In this document: in pieces, positions 1-11,460 of the stretch
Numbering within the stretch: the first letter of the stretch is position 1
Layout of the letters: each line of letters opens with the position of its first letter
Assembly (NCBI GenBank): GCA_945910035.1
Contig: OX246754.1
Location: 227,064,658 to 227,128,657 of the forward strand
Source of the DNA: Brachypalpus laphriformis
Lineage: Eukaryota > Arthropoda > Insecta > Diptera > Syrphidae
Reading direction: 5' to 3'
Length of the DNA stretch: 64,000 nt
Notes under the pieces: model-generated
The model's input: the letters and a program-made list of their open reading frames with translations, nothing else
Database searches by the model: none
What the model was told of the DNA's origin: nothing
Program-made: the position numbers and the translations under genes

Positions 1-863
1 GGAACTCACAAGCCAACACCGGAGAAACAATCTATTACAAGTCTGTACAACTGCTTACATACGCCGACGATATAGACATTATCGGAAGATCTCAGCGGGC
101 TGTCACCGGTGCTTTTGCAAGCATTGAGGCGGAAGCGGCCAAAATGGGTTTGGCGATAAACGAGGGCAAAACCAAGTATATGCTGTCAACTAGAAGGGAA
201 AACCAACACCGACGAATTGGACAAAACGTCACCGTGGGCAGCTATAACTTCGAGGTAGTAAGGGCTCTGCTATAAATTCTTCTAACAAAATCAGCGTAAA
301 AATCAATCGAAGAATAACTCTTGCCAATCGCTGTTTTTTTGGGCTTATAAGGCAATTCAACAGTAAAGCCCTATCTCGAACAACTAAGGAGACTCTATAT
401 AAGACCTTGATCATCCCAGTCCTGCTTTACGGCGCTGAAACATGGACTTTATTAAAAGAGGATGAAGATATCCTTGGTCGCTTCGAGAGAAAAATTCTTC
501 GTAAGATTTTCGGTCCCGTTTGTGTGGACGGGTTTTGGAGGAGAAGATTCAATCACGAACTATACGAGCTGTAAAGCGACATCGACCTTGTCAAAAAACT
601 GCGTATTGGACGTCTGAGATGGCTAGGACATGTAGAGCGAATGGGCACCAACGCTCCGGCCCGCAGAGTCTTCGAATCTAACCCGGAGGGACGACGCAGT
701 AGAGGGAATCATCGCCGTAGGTGGCGCGCACAAGTTCAAGGGGACCTCGATCAACTTGGAGTGCGCAACTGGAGGCAATTAGCTAAAGACCGAGCTAAAT
801 GGAGAGGCTTGTTGGTTGAGGCCCAGGTTCACCCCGAACTGTAGCGCCACCTAAGTAAGTAAA
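1..863 (+). pseudogene. LINE-A copy 1: C-terminal half of a non-LTR reverse transcriptase
   Basis: Reads in frame from base 3 through the RT active-site block YADDIDIIGR (about 60-90) and the following AAKMG...EGKTKYML block. A deletion near 270 removes the usual YLGS segment and shifts the frame. The frame resumes with ALSRTTKETLYKTLIIPVL and LYGAETW (365-450), meets a stop at 572-574, then continues through RLRWLGHVERMG to the true C-terminus VHPEL and stop at 842-844. The 3' end is gcgccacc followed by TAAG units. The 5' end lies outside the window. The family's RT would copy its own mRNA at a nicked target. The LINE clade is not assigned. Decayed and inactive. Confidence 0.85.
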
Positions 864-1408
864 TATTTATGAATTCTCACAAGCCAACACCGGAGGCACA
901 ATCTTTTACAAGTCTGTAGAACTGCTTGCATACACCGACGATATTGAGATTATTGGAAGAACTCAGCGGGCTGTCACCGGTTTGCAAGCACTGGGGCGGA
1001 AGCGGCCAAAATGGGTTTAACGGTAAATGAGGGCAAAACCAAGTATTGTATATGCTGTCAACAAGAAGGGACAATCAACACCGACGAATTGGACAGAACG
1101 TTACATTGGGCAGCTATAACTTCGAGGTAGTAAGGAACTTTGTTTACCTTGGCTCGACTGTAAACTAGAAAAATAACATTAGCGCAGTAATCAAGCGAAA
1201 AATAACTCTTGCCAATCGCTGTTTTTTTTTTTTTTTTTTTGGTCTTATAAGGCAATTCAACAGTAAAGCCATATCTCGATATATGGACTTTAAATAAAAG
1301 AGGACTTTATTAAAAGAGCATAAAGATATCCTTGGTCGCTTCGAGAGAAAAATTCCCAGGTTCACCCCGAACTGTAGCGCCACCTAAGTAAGTAAGTAAG
1401 TAAGTAAG
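864..1408 (+). pseudogene. LINE-A copy 2, internally deleted, with (TAAG)n tail
   Basis: Repeats the copy 1 sequence from the segment just before the active site: LLAYTDDIEIIGRTQ, so the first active-site Asp codon is mutated (YTDD instead of YADD). It contains small deletions, a 20-base poly-T run at about 1221-1240 and loss of most of the C-terminal domain. The end jumps directly from the FERKI region (about 1355) to the last five codons and the gcgccacc end. The tail at 1385-1408 is six TAAG units, the longest tail of this family here. It lies head-to-tail behind copy 1. Confidence 0.8.
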
Positions 1409-2251
1409 ATCCTTATGTTACTAATGTAGGTGTCCCTCAAGGTTCTGTAATGGGTCCACTGTTATTCTCCCTTTTTAATATTGACCTCCCTAACGTAGTT
1501 AAAAACTACAAAACCCATATGTACGCTGATGACGTTTTAGTTTACTTTTCTCGTCCAGTTGGCCTGAGTGAAGATTGTATTGCCAGAGTTAATGAAGACC
1601 TTGAAAATATTTCAAAATGGTCTAAGATCAACAAACTTAAATTTAATGCTGCTAAAACTATTAGCATGATATGCTCTTGAAGAAATTTCCACCCTACTGA
1701 CTTCTCGCCTATCATTCTTAATGGAGACTTAATCCCTGTCATCGATGTTGTATCTTGGATATTATATCAACTCTACACGTTCTGTTCCAATTAGGAAGGT
1801 ATGTGCTGGGTTGCGTTCCTTAAGAAATTCTGCCAACTTATTGCAGATAAATCTCAAGATACGATTAGTTAAAACTTTCTTAATGCCATTTCTTATGTTT
1901 AATTGTTCTGTGTATTCTTGTCCAGATTACGAGTGTAAACGCAAAATAAATGTTGCATTTAATGATTGTGTCCATTTTATTTATAACGTTCCCAGAAATT
2001 GTAGTGTTTCCCATTTAAAGTTATGTGTTTTTGGGTTGAGTTCAGATGTGTATTGTCATTTTCGTAACATTCTGAAGTTATTCAAAATCATCAGCTTAAA
2101 GAGCCCATCCTACATATATGATATACTTACTTTCGCCCGTTCTACTAGGGGTTAAAAACTAATTGTTCCACGATTTGCGCATTGCATTGGAGAACACTCC
2201 TTCCTTGTCTCTGCAATTAGTCTGTGGAATCGGCTTCCACACGAATTGCAG
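1409..2251 (+). pseudogene. LINE-B copy 1: Jockey/CR1-like RT fragment
   Basis: Starts inside the RT palm (VGVPQGSVMGPLLFSL at about 1425-1480), passes the active site MYADDVLVYFSRP (about 1517-1560) and the KLKFNAAKT block, and ends within the C-terminal RLWNRLPHE block. A stop follows MICS at 1678-1680. A frameshift near 1748 separates the palm frame from the LGYYIN...LRNSANLLQI frame (1745-2155). The longer paralogue at 5059-6760 has the same frameshift. Truncated at both ends: it starts directly after a LINE-A tail and stops directly before another LINE-A tail. Clade is inferred from motif style. Confidence 0.8.
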
Positions 2252-2257
2252 CGCCAC

Positions 2258-2289
2258 TGAACTGTAGCGCCACCTAAGTAAGTAAGTAT
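2258..2289 (+). mobile_element. Orphan LINE-A 3' end
   Basis: The bases gaactgtagcgccacc followed by TAAG units repeat the terminal bases of LINE-A copies 1 and 2, but no LINE-A coding sequence precedes them. The short motif gcgccac also occurs a few bases upstream, giving a small local duplication at the junction with LINE-B. This looks like a recombination or fill-in scar rather than an independent insertion. Confidence 0.7.
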
Positions 2290-2725
2290 TGATGAATTCT
2301 CAACCTATGTGGCCTACTCGTACATTGGATGTGAATCCAATCGCATTAAGTCTGGCACACTTTACAATTGGTGAACCCTTAATATCGGTTTCTTGTCCTG
2401 ATAAATGTTCTTAAAATGCTTGCTCTTTCACTAACCAGTCGCTTTTATAGAATCTTAAGCAGGATTTCTGTAAACGGAGTATTTGACCTCTCTTCAGCTG
2501 GGCCTCAAATAGCAGATCTTCGCATCAACTATGTCGTTATGCTAAAGGATGTAAGCTCATAGTAAAACTAGCTCCGCTACCTTTTTCTGTAAGATTTGAG
2601 TCTTCCGGGATGGGCTCAATGTTCGCCTACTGAAATGTATGCACTTAGTTCATTTAATTTTTGTATTGATTTATTTCATTTTGTTCGCATATCGACAAAT
2701 CATAATTTCATTCTTACATTCCAAT
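2290..2725. other. Non-coding stretch, nothing recognised
   Basis: About 440 bases without a convincing ORF, repeat or RNA gene. It is AT-rich, especially near its right edge, where it abuts the AGGTT-repeat end of the LOA-like LINE. Confidence 0.5.
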
Positions 2726-4530
2726 AGGTTAGGTTAGGTTGGTGGGCTGGTGCAGGCGATAGAAATCCTCCACACCACACTCAGTATAGCCCATTGTGAT
2801 ACCCATAAGGGGGAAAGAAAATAGATTAGAATTAGATCCCTCCTCATGAAGAAAGAAATTCATTTTTACATAGCCTAAAGAAAGCATTTAGTACTTAATG
2901 TGTCCGAAATACAAACCATCCAAAGGATTTAATAATGAAGTTTGCGACTTAGTTTATCGGTCTGTTGGACAACTCTCTAAAGAAGTATTGTGCAAGGAAC
3001 TTATTTCTTAGATGATAGAGACCTGGGTAGTAGCAAAGAAAGTGGTTAGTGTCCTCTTAAACCTCCTCCTCACCGCAGCCACAGAGTAGAGATTTGCTAT
3101 CCCTCTGCATGAGTCTATTTATTGGTTCTTGCTCTGTCGAATATAAGCATTAACTTCCTCGTGGTGATACAAGTATCTAGAGAGGTTAGGGCTTTGTTCC
3201 CTGCCTCGAATTTGAGTGTGTATTTAGTATAGAGTGTGCAAGGCGGGATGTACCCTGAAGGGGTCGAATTGGTCCGAGTTTAGTGCTGAGCCTCCTCTAG
3301 CCAGTTTGTTGGCTTTCTCATTCTCTAGTATGCCTTCATGTCAAGGGACTCAGCAGAACTGTAACTTGTGCTGTGTTCCAAGAATCTTGAGCTCTTTTCT
3401 ACAACACTTCATAAGCTTCGATTTAATTTTTATAGCAGATATTGCTTTTATTGCTGCCTGGCGTCGATGAAAAAGGTGTTATCCTCCCGTGATATTGCCC
3501 CTATCGTAGTATCACGGGCTGCTGTTGTCACTGCTAGTACTTCTGCTTAGAAAACGCTGCTGTAGTTCGGAAGCCGAGCTGACAGGGAGATGCCAAACGT
3601 TTCAGAGAAGATGGCTGTGCCTACAACTATTTCCATTTTGGATCCAACGGTGAACATATGTTAGCTATGGATCGATTGTTAGGCATTCTGTCGTTTTTTC
3701 ATTCTTCCCTGTTCGGATAGATGCTCAAAAAGGGTCTCGTGTAGTCTAGGTATGACGTTGTATAGTCTGTACTAGATACATTGCCTAGATATCTTCGTAG
3801 GATCGTAGTGTGACGCATTACATCAGGTCTCCAACTACCCGTTTGGCGTAATTTAATGGCACTAATAGCCACCGATGCTTGTATAAAGATGTCTAGCAGA
3901 AGCAGGTTAATAATGGCCTCGAGTCCTGCTGTAAGCGACGTTCTCATTGCACTGGTTGTGGCAATGAACGCTAGTCTTTGTACTTTTTTGATGTCAGTTA
4001 GGTTGCTAATTTTGCTGGCGGCTTGCTGTCATACAAGGCTGCCGTAAGTTAGTATTGGCCTTACTATATCTGTATATATACATAGGATGATTTTTTTTTT
4101 GACTCTATCGTTTATGTTTAGCCTCCAGTTCAGCTCGAGCGCCAGGTCGCACTGCTATAAAGATACTTAGAGGGGTACCTCTTCCAAAAGGTGCTACGAA
4201 TTGTGGAATTATTCTTTTGTTAGTTATTTGTTCCTATTCCGTTTTCTGGGGATTGACCGCTACTCCGTATCTCTTCGTCTAGCAGTCAATGGCCTTTAGC
4301 ACCCCTTCAACTTGCTTGCTCAGGGTCGGGAGGAATTGTCCTGTTGCCAACAGCACAACGTCGTCCGCATAAGCTATGGTTTTGACGCCGCTGGTTTTGA
4401 GTTCTAGAATAACTTCATTCAGGATAATTACCCACAGCAGTGGGGATATTACCCCTCCTTGAGCCGTAGGCTTCTAGCTTTGTTCCTCCGAGTTTAATTT
4501 TAATATGAAGGTTTCTGTTATCATCTTGTC
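2726..4530 (-). pseudogene. LOA/I-like LINE copy, RT C-terminal and RNase H part
   Basis: On the minus strand this repeats the sequence of the longer copy at 24375-27950. The clearest piece is 3699-3947: TAGLEAIINLLLLDIFIQAS, the connection between RT and RNase H. The RT active site YADDVVLLA lies near 4350. RNase H and the C-terminal zinc-binding region lie towards 2750-3300 but are broken by many stops and small deletions. The element's 3' end is the AGGTT-type repeat at 2726-2740 (AACCT units read on its own strand). It is 5'-truncated near 4530. Less well preserved than the 24-28 kb copy, so probably older. Confidence 0.8.
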
Positions 4531-5058
4531 TTTGCTGTTATTTTTTTTTGTGTTATCATTCTTTTACACTTGTGAATAATTTTGTCTTTGACTCACTGTT
4601 TTTCTTTACCCAACGCATCTTGAAGCAAAAGAAATCTTCATACAAATGTATGTACCTATGTACGAGTATGTACGTACGTTAGATAAATATATTATTGTAT
4701 TTAAATAAGTAAGTACAATTTTATTTATTGATTAGGGATACAGGTTAGGTTTTTATTTACAATATTCATATTATAATTTATATGCGGTTTTAAACCACGA
4801 TGTTTATAAACTTTGTGGTTAGAAGAACCAGTGGCAAGTGTATTTTACAAAATTAGGGAGCCGCACTAAGAGGAGAGACGAATTTTTGAGAGAAGAAAAC
4901 GGTAGATATGAAAAATGTGAGATAGTAATGAATAAGCACCATATTACTACTTGCATTAATGCCCCTACATCAGATCTGAAGAGTAACCAGTTTCTCAAAT
5001 AACTAAGGAATTTGGATTTGCATTCTTTTAGATTGCGTATATAAGCAGGCAGCTTGTT
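4531..5058. other. AT-rich non-coding stretch
   Basis: No ORF or repeat family recognised. It contains a short region of alternating tgtacgtac-like bases near 4640-4680. No hairpin or tRNA-like box was seen. Confidence 0.45.
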
Positions 5059-6760
5059 GTGTTTGTATTTGTATTTATTAAAACCATGATGACAACATAC
5101 TACAAGATTAAACCATCTTTTCGAAGTATTAATATCTTAAATTACATAATTAAAAAGTTCACCTCATAAATAAATTAAATAAAAAGACAATATAAGCATA
5201 TTTAATGGATTAAGAATAGGCAAGTAATTAAAGTTTAAAAATAAAGGATAAAGTTAAGTAGAGATTGTCAGATTGTGAGATTGTTGCCAGATAGACAGAT
5301 AAAAAGCTTTTTCCTAAATCCGATAAAAGAGTTGATTTTCTGCAGTTCGTGTGGAAGCCGATTCCACAGACGAATTGCAGAGACAAGGAAAGAGTGATCT
5401 CCAATGCAATGCGCAAATCGTGGAACAATTAGTTTCAAACCCCTAGTAGAACTGGCGAAAGTAAGTATATCACATAGGTAGGATGGGCTCTTTCAGCGGA
5501 TGATTTTAAATAACTTCAGAATGTTACGAAAATGACAATACACATCTGAACTCAACCCAAAAACACATAACTTTAAATGGGAAACCCTACAATTTCTGGA
5601 AACGTTATAAATAAAACGGATACAATCATTAAATGCAACATATATTTTGCGTTTACACTCGTAATCTGGACAAGAATACACAGAACAATTAAACATAAGA
5701 AATGGCGTTAACAAAGTTTTAACTAATCGTAACTTGAAATTTATCTGCAATAAGTTGGCAGAATTTCTTAAGGAACGAAACCCAGCATAGACCTTCCTAA
5801 CTGTATTTGAAGTTGCATCGCAACAGGAAAGTGTAGAATTAATATAATATCCAAGATACAACATCGACGACAGGGATTAAGTCTCCATTAAGAATGCTAG
5901 GCGAGAAGTCAGTAGGGTGGAATTTTCTTCTAGAACATATCATGCTAATAGTTTTAGCAGCATTAAATTTAAGTTTGTTGATCTTAGACCATTTTGAAAT
6001 ATTTTCAAGGTCTTCATTAACTCTGGCAATACAATCTTCACTCAGGCCAACTGGACGAGAAAAGTAAACTAAAACGTCATCAGCGTACATATGGGTTTTG
6101 TAGTTTTTAACTACGTTAGGGAGGTCAATATTTAAAAGGGAGAATAACAGTGGACCCATTACAGAACCTTGAGGGACACCTACATTAGTGACATAAGGAT
6201 CAGAAACTCCCAATTCCGTGACCACTAGTTGAATGCGATTGAAGAGATACGCCTGAATTAACTTTACAGAAGATGTTGAAAAATTGAATTTGTTTTGTAG
6301 TTTAGAGAGTAGTATTGAGTGGCCGATGCAGTCAAATGCTTTTGAGAAGTCCAGTAAAACTATAAATCCACTTTCATCAGTATCCAAAGCTGTACGTAGA
6401 TCATTGCTAACTTTGAGAACAGCTGATGCACAGCTGTACTTACTACGAAAACCAGACTGCCACTTCGACAGTAAGTCGTTAACATTTAAATAACGTTGAA
6501 TTTGATTATCAAGTATTTTTTCAAAGACTTTGGATAAATAACAAAGAATACTAATAGGTCTGAAGTCGGAAGGGTTTTGGGTTAGTTTTTTTCTGGACAG
6601 GGATAATATTAGCATACTTCTATTGCAGAGGAAATTGACAGCTGAATAAACAGTAATTGAAAATATGTCGTATGTAGGGAAGTAGGTGAGGAAGAAGTAA
6701 CTTTAGAAATCTGGGCGATATACCATCTGGTCCTTGTAGATAAAGGGAGCTATGTTGGTG
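5059..6760 (-). pseudogene. LINE-B copy 2: Jockey/CR1-like RT, most of the catalytic domain
   Basis: Read from 6736 downwards: GPDGISPRFLKLLLPHLLP, ANIIPVQKK, SDFRPISIL (about 6560), QSGFRSKYSC, LLDFSKAFD, GVPQGSVMGPLLFSL (about 6170), the active site MYADDVLVYF (about 6080), then LNGDLIPV. A frameshift in an A6 run separates VQKK from the 5839-6615 frame. A second frameshift near 5860 leads to LGYYIN...LRNSANLLQI (5493-5864). The C-terminus SAIRLWNRLPHELQ ends at the stop at 5268-5270. The 3' untranslated part ends at about 5059 with AAATAC-type repeats. The 5' limit may extend to about 6900. Endonuclease and ORF1 are absent, so this is a 5'-truncated dead copy. Confidence 0.85.
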
Positions 6761-7263
6761 GCAAACCGTCTGCAATGCTCCGTCCTAACTCTAGCAACTA
6801 CGACGTCAGTTGAAGAACATAGTGAATACACTTCACTTCTAATTGTATGAGTAAAACCACCTCGAACATAAACTAATCTCAAAACTTTGAATACATAAAA
6901 TAGAAATCGACGGTCGTCGTTTTTTTTTTTGGTAATTATAAACAATACCCTTAAAAAAATACAGATCTTTGAGCATTTCGAAGAAGCGTGAGTGGTACAA
7001 AAATATTACATACCACCTTTCTTCACCCAAAAATTGGTAGAAACTTGCTAAAGAGATACATAGTGGTACCAGGCCAGGGCGATCCCAAGCGCATATGCTT
7101 ATTTCAGAATTTCTTCAAATCACTGCTCTGGGTTATGGTATTTGAACAAAACTTTACTCATTCAAAAACCACCAATTTTTTTTTAGCAAGTTCTGAAATT
7201 AGCATATACGCTTTGGATTGCGGAATCGAGATAGACTAAGTTACTTTAGTCATCGTAACAGCA
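6761..7263. other. Unassigned stretch with an imperfect inverted repeat
   Basis: Bases 7081-7118 and 7183-7218 are imperfect inverted copies (core gcgcatatgcttatttcag against gcgtatatgctaatttcag on the opposite strand), separated by about 65 bases. The outer bases around 7030-7050 also resemble the right arm. No protein is recognised. It could be a foldback or MITE remnant. Confidence 0.4.
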
Positions 7264-7335
7264 AAAGACTATGTAGCACCTGATACTGAGGGCATATCGT
7301 GCGAATTCTATAAAATCCGCAAGCCTTTATCGGTG
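7264..7335 (+). pseudogene. Possible tiny RT fragment
   Basis: Translates as VAPDTEGISCEFYKI, which resembles the KAPG-DGIP-EFYK block at the start of LINE RT domains (compare KAPREDRIPYEFYQ at about 59170). Only about 20 codons are readable before a stop, so the match could be chance. Confidence 0.3.
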
Positions 7336-9626
7336 AAGTACACAGCTTGCTGAATGAAATCAAAAACAGAAATAATGCCGAACTCCTTTAAAAAATTAAT
7401 CAACTTTTAGGAATAATAAACATCAATATAAATAATAACTTGCTTCTTTTAATGGAGCGTAATTTATGTATGTAGTTTAGAACGTATCACCCAACATTAT
7501 AAATTTAAATCTTAAAAAATATTTTAACTTTTTAAAACTCATCTGGCGCTCAAATTTCCATTTTAAAAGTCATTTTCTTCTTTTTTTGTCTTCTAAGTAA
7601 CAAGAACTCAATAAGGTCATTCATAGCTTTTAAATGTTTAATCTCGACACCAATGATCAATTGAAATTTGTAGGTTCCAAGCGACTCCATCTTAACATAC
7701 CAGCTATTTATATAAATAAGAAATCTATTTGAAGGCTTTTATTTATCCCACCCATATTCTAACTTGTACCTACAATAAAATTCTTACAACGAAGTCCACA
7801 AAGTGAATTACTTATATTTTTTCGTCCTTTCCGGCACACAGACATCGACCCCAAGAGCTTCAAAAAGAATTAAAATAATTCTTTCTCCCCGCACACACAA
7901 ATTCAAGTGATATAAATAAACATGAAAGTTAGAACGCAAAATTGTGTAATCCAAAGCCACGAGAACTATTTCATTAAATAAGATAACACATCGAGAATAG
8001 GACTTATCTCTTCAAATAACTTTGTCCCCAAAGAGTCCTGCCCATCTCCTTGGAGTCATTCAACTTCCATCTTATTACGTCGACGTCGAAACAACTTAAT
8101 GAACCATATGCCCCTATAACTACACTATACACCACACATATGTACATGTGTATACGTATATGTACCATGTCCTGATGTAACATAAGAAAATCAGAAAATT
8201 TTCCTTTTCAATAAGAAACTTTGTTCGTCACAATTTTTCGTTTTTGCTATCCCAATGTGGAATTAATAAGGCTCGAATCAAAGACGCAAAATTCATGGAA
8301 TCCCCAATAGAAAAGACGAAAAGAACATCATATTTTCCACACAGAAGGCCCTACCGAGAACCATTCTAAGAAATAATTTACTTCGAAATAAGGAAACAAG
8401 TAGTGAGGACGCCACAGCCCCCAACAAGGAAGCCCATTCCATTTCGAAAACGAAGCGAAATGAAACCCCTACGCAATCGGATAATCGTGACGGACGCAAC
8501 TCTCGAATCTAATATGGATTTTTATGTGCTCTTATAAAAGCGTTTAATAAAATTTATTCGAATAAACGGGGTCAGTTATCGCAGATAAATTGTCGAGGAC
8601 TGTCAAAAACGATCGGCTCTGAACCGTCCAAGAAAGAAAAAACCCAAAAAGAAAGCAAGAGTCCTTCCAGAGTGGAATGTGTAGTTACGCCAACGTTATC
8701 ATTATACCGAAACATTATTTGCGACTGGGAACCAAATGACGGCGGCTGGGTTTGGGATAATGTGTCCTTTGGGAAATAAAGTTGATTTTTCGATCAATAT
8801 TACCATTAAATACCGATTCAGTGATTGCAACCACAATGAGGGGTGGCGGAAAGGCAGGAGGCTCGAACTCGACCCGAACTTTATGATTTCTTATGAATTG
8901 TGAAGGATAATTTTCGGAACATTAGGCCATACCGAGTGTATCATTGATGGAGGGGGACATTCTGGCCTCGTTATGACAATTCAATGGAACCAAATGGTTA
9001 TCATGATTACGCAACACTTATCAATGATAATTAATCGCTTAAAGCTGTCAATAGACAGCTACACGGAGGGTGCGTTATAGTTGGACTCATTGCGGTCGTT
9101 GTGAAAGAAACAAATCAAAATTGAGTTATACAGGAGCATTTGGATTGGAATTTATTTCGTTGTTATGATAATTTATCTAATCGAATTCGATTTACTATTT
9201 ATGAAGTTTGGTACACCATGTTGCGAGGCGGAGTGTAAGACCCACTCTAATGGGGGTCACGTGGAGTGGGCTTAGACTTAAATTAACTTGAATAAATAAA
9301 TAAAATAAATTAAATTGAGGTAGATGTGGTTGCGATGAGCAATACGATTTAAGCCCCATTTGATTTAATATGCGTACCATTTGTGGAGTTGACTTTAGTT
9401 TGTGAACAGATTGTAGTTACAGAGGAAGAACTTTATGTTAATAATTACTAATGTCGAGTGGCCAGAGCGATATTTTGTGTGTGTGTGCTTGAGAAAGAAT
9501 AGCCCTTTCAAAATTTTAAGAGTATAGACTAGCTGTGCTGAAAGTAGATACGAACTTACTTGCATGCTTGGCAAATTGAACACAAGAAATGCAACAAATT
9601 GCGGGTTCACCGAGCAACGACAATGA
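7336..9626. other. Long non-coding stretch, possible unique host DNA
   Basis: About 2.3 kb without a convincing ORF or repeat family. The short ORFs on both strands have no recognisable motif. Around 8990-9080 there is a compact block with runs such as gataattaatcg and tcatgattacg, reminiscent of homeodomain-type AT-rich sites in conserved fly non-coding DNA; this is impression only. A short A/T repeat (aaataaataaataaaataaa type) lies at 9290-9312. Confidence 0.4.
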
Positions 9627-9912
9627 CATCGACCTAGTCAAAAAATTGCGTATTGGACTTTTAAGATGGCTACGAGATGTAGAGCGAATAGACACCAATG
9701 CTCCGGCCCGCAGGGTCTTCGAATCTAACCCGGAGGGATGACTCAGCAGCGGACCTCCTCGCCGTAGGCAGCACGCATAAGTTCAAGGGGGCCTCAACCA
9801 ACTTGGAGTGCGCAACTGGAGGCAGTTAACTAAAGACCGAACTAAATGGAAAGGCTTTTTGGTTGAGGCCCAGGTTCACCCCGAACTGCAGACCCACTTA
9901 AGTTAGTAAGTC
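9627..9912 (+). pseudogene. LINE-A copy 3, last ~90 codons
   Basis: DIDLVKKLRIGLLRW through NAPARRVFESNPEG to QLGVRNWRQL and VHPEL matches the C-terminus of LINE-A copy 1. Two stops have appeared: one after NPEG, and one in the RRRQHA region. The tail is degraded to cttaagttagtaagt. The beginning coincides with the codons that follow the stop in copy 1. Confidence 0.8.
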
Positions 9913-10967
9913 TTTTCTACAGTCTAAGCTTTACTTCTACTGATTTGTCTGGGTTTTTCTATCTTCATTGTCCAGATCCTTTCTAATCTGAAAATATTAA
10001 ATACACATGTAAGTGAACTAAATTATGTAGGTAAGATGCCGCATAGCTTTCACGGAAAAACTACTATTAAAACTGCCAAATTCGGTTTGTTTCTATATAT
10101 AATACATACATCCGCTTTTGAGATGGAAGTCAAAATAGAACTTCAAATATATTTCAATCACAACTCTTATTGAAGGATGTTTGAATACGGAGTAGAGAGC
10201 ACGAGAGGGTTGTATGTATTTTAGTTGAATACGTATGGTGTTTGCTTGAAAATTATTTTTAAATCCATAAAACGGCAGCTTCTTTTAAAATGCATAAGCC
10301 AACACTTTTGTTTACAACTTTCAACATTTCGTAAATCGTATATTGCCTAAGTATTAACTTTTATCCAAATCAGTTGCGAAATAGTCAAGAATTTGTCTCG
10401 GCGACAGCTTTTACTGTCCTTTCTTAAGCATATAAATTAAATGCTAACCGCCAGCAGCTCACTAAAATAATGTATTATCAACAATTCACGGCGGATAAGA
10501 CCCAGGTAATGAAATAATTTGAGGCACATATGCACATGCTCCCTGAGCTAATCCGGAATCCACATATTAAAAAGAATTTGATCCATTCTCGATGAAAAGT
10601 GATCCCCAATAAATTCGTTGTTGTTCTTGGGTAACAGTCGCACAATTCGTACCCAAGCATTAAATTCAGAGAGCAGTATCTTTCAGTTAATCTATGGACA
10701 GGCTTGGGATTACTTTTCAGTAAGCAGTGATCACAGAGAGTAATTAAGAAAAAAAAAAAAAAAACAATTAGGACTAAGTGACTTTATCACTCTTACGACC
10801 ATAGTTGGTATTTATTGTATTACTTTGTTTTCTTTAGTGCAAACATCGAAGAATGAGATTGTTAAAATGTTCCTTCCCTAGAATCATGCACACCTTCACA
10901 AGTTATTCACTCGCCAAAAGAGACAATTGTTCTGCAGTTTTCGTACACAATTCCAATAAATATGCCG
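9913..10967. other. Non-coding stretch
   Basis: Nothing recognised. There is an A-rich run at about 10750-10764. The ORF at 10478-10660 (-) has no motif and looks like chance. Confidence 0.4.
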
Positions 10968-11460
10968 TGTGATGTGGTATATACCTACCCTGAGCACAGA
11001 GAAGTCAAGCGCTCGTATCATAGAGTAATTGAAAGATGCTCTGTGATTTGGTGTATATATACATACGGGTATGTATCTACCAACAAGAAATCACAACCAT
11101 GCCCTATTCAGTGCGACAAACGGAGTGTGCGATACACAAGTACGAGCACATTGGGAATATATTACAAGAGTGGAAGATAGGATTGTGTTGAATATAAGAT
11201 ACGATTTGGTAGGTCATCTAAAGTCTTGTGGAATAGTTACTGTACGTATACATCAAATTTTTGAATATTGCATGGAAAATGCATATGATTGTGTTGAATA
11301 TAAGATACGATCAAGTAGGTGTATACCTGATTGATGTTATTGGAAAGTAATGAGCAAGCAATGTGTGTGTTATATGGAGTCGTCACAATTAGCAACCCAA
11401 TAGTCATGCTGCAGAGCAATCACAACTGTTCCCTAATCAGTGAGAAAAACAGAGCAATAC
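10968..11460. repeat. Cluster of short diverged direct repeats
   Basis: A 25-base direct repeat occurs at 11181-11205 and 11287-11311 (both begin gattgtgttgaatataag). A weaker pair lies at about 11089-11127 and 11418-11456 (aatcacaac...ccct.a.tcagtg...). A third is at about 10970 and 11043 (gtgat.tggt.tatat). The spacings differ (106, 329 and 73 bases), so this is a scrambled minisatellite or a relic of several duplications rather than one tandem array. The overlapping short ORFs have no recognised motif. Confidence 0.5.

Noticed and set aside
10968..11460. CRISPR-like array
   Set aside because: The repeats are few, diverged and unevenly spaced, and the window is clearly eukaryotic.
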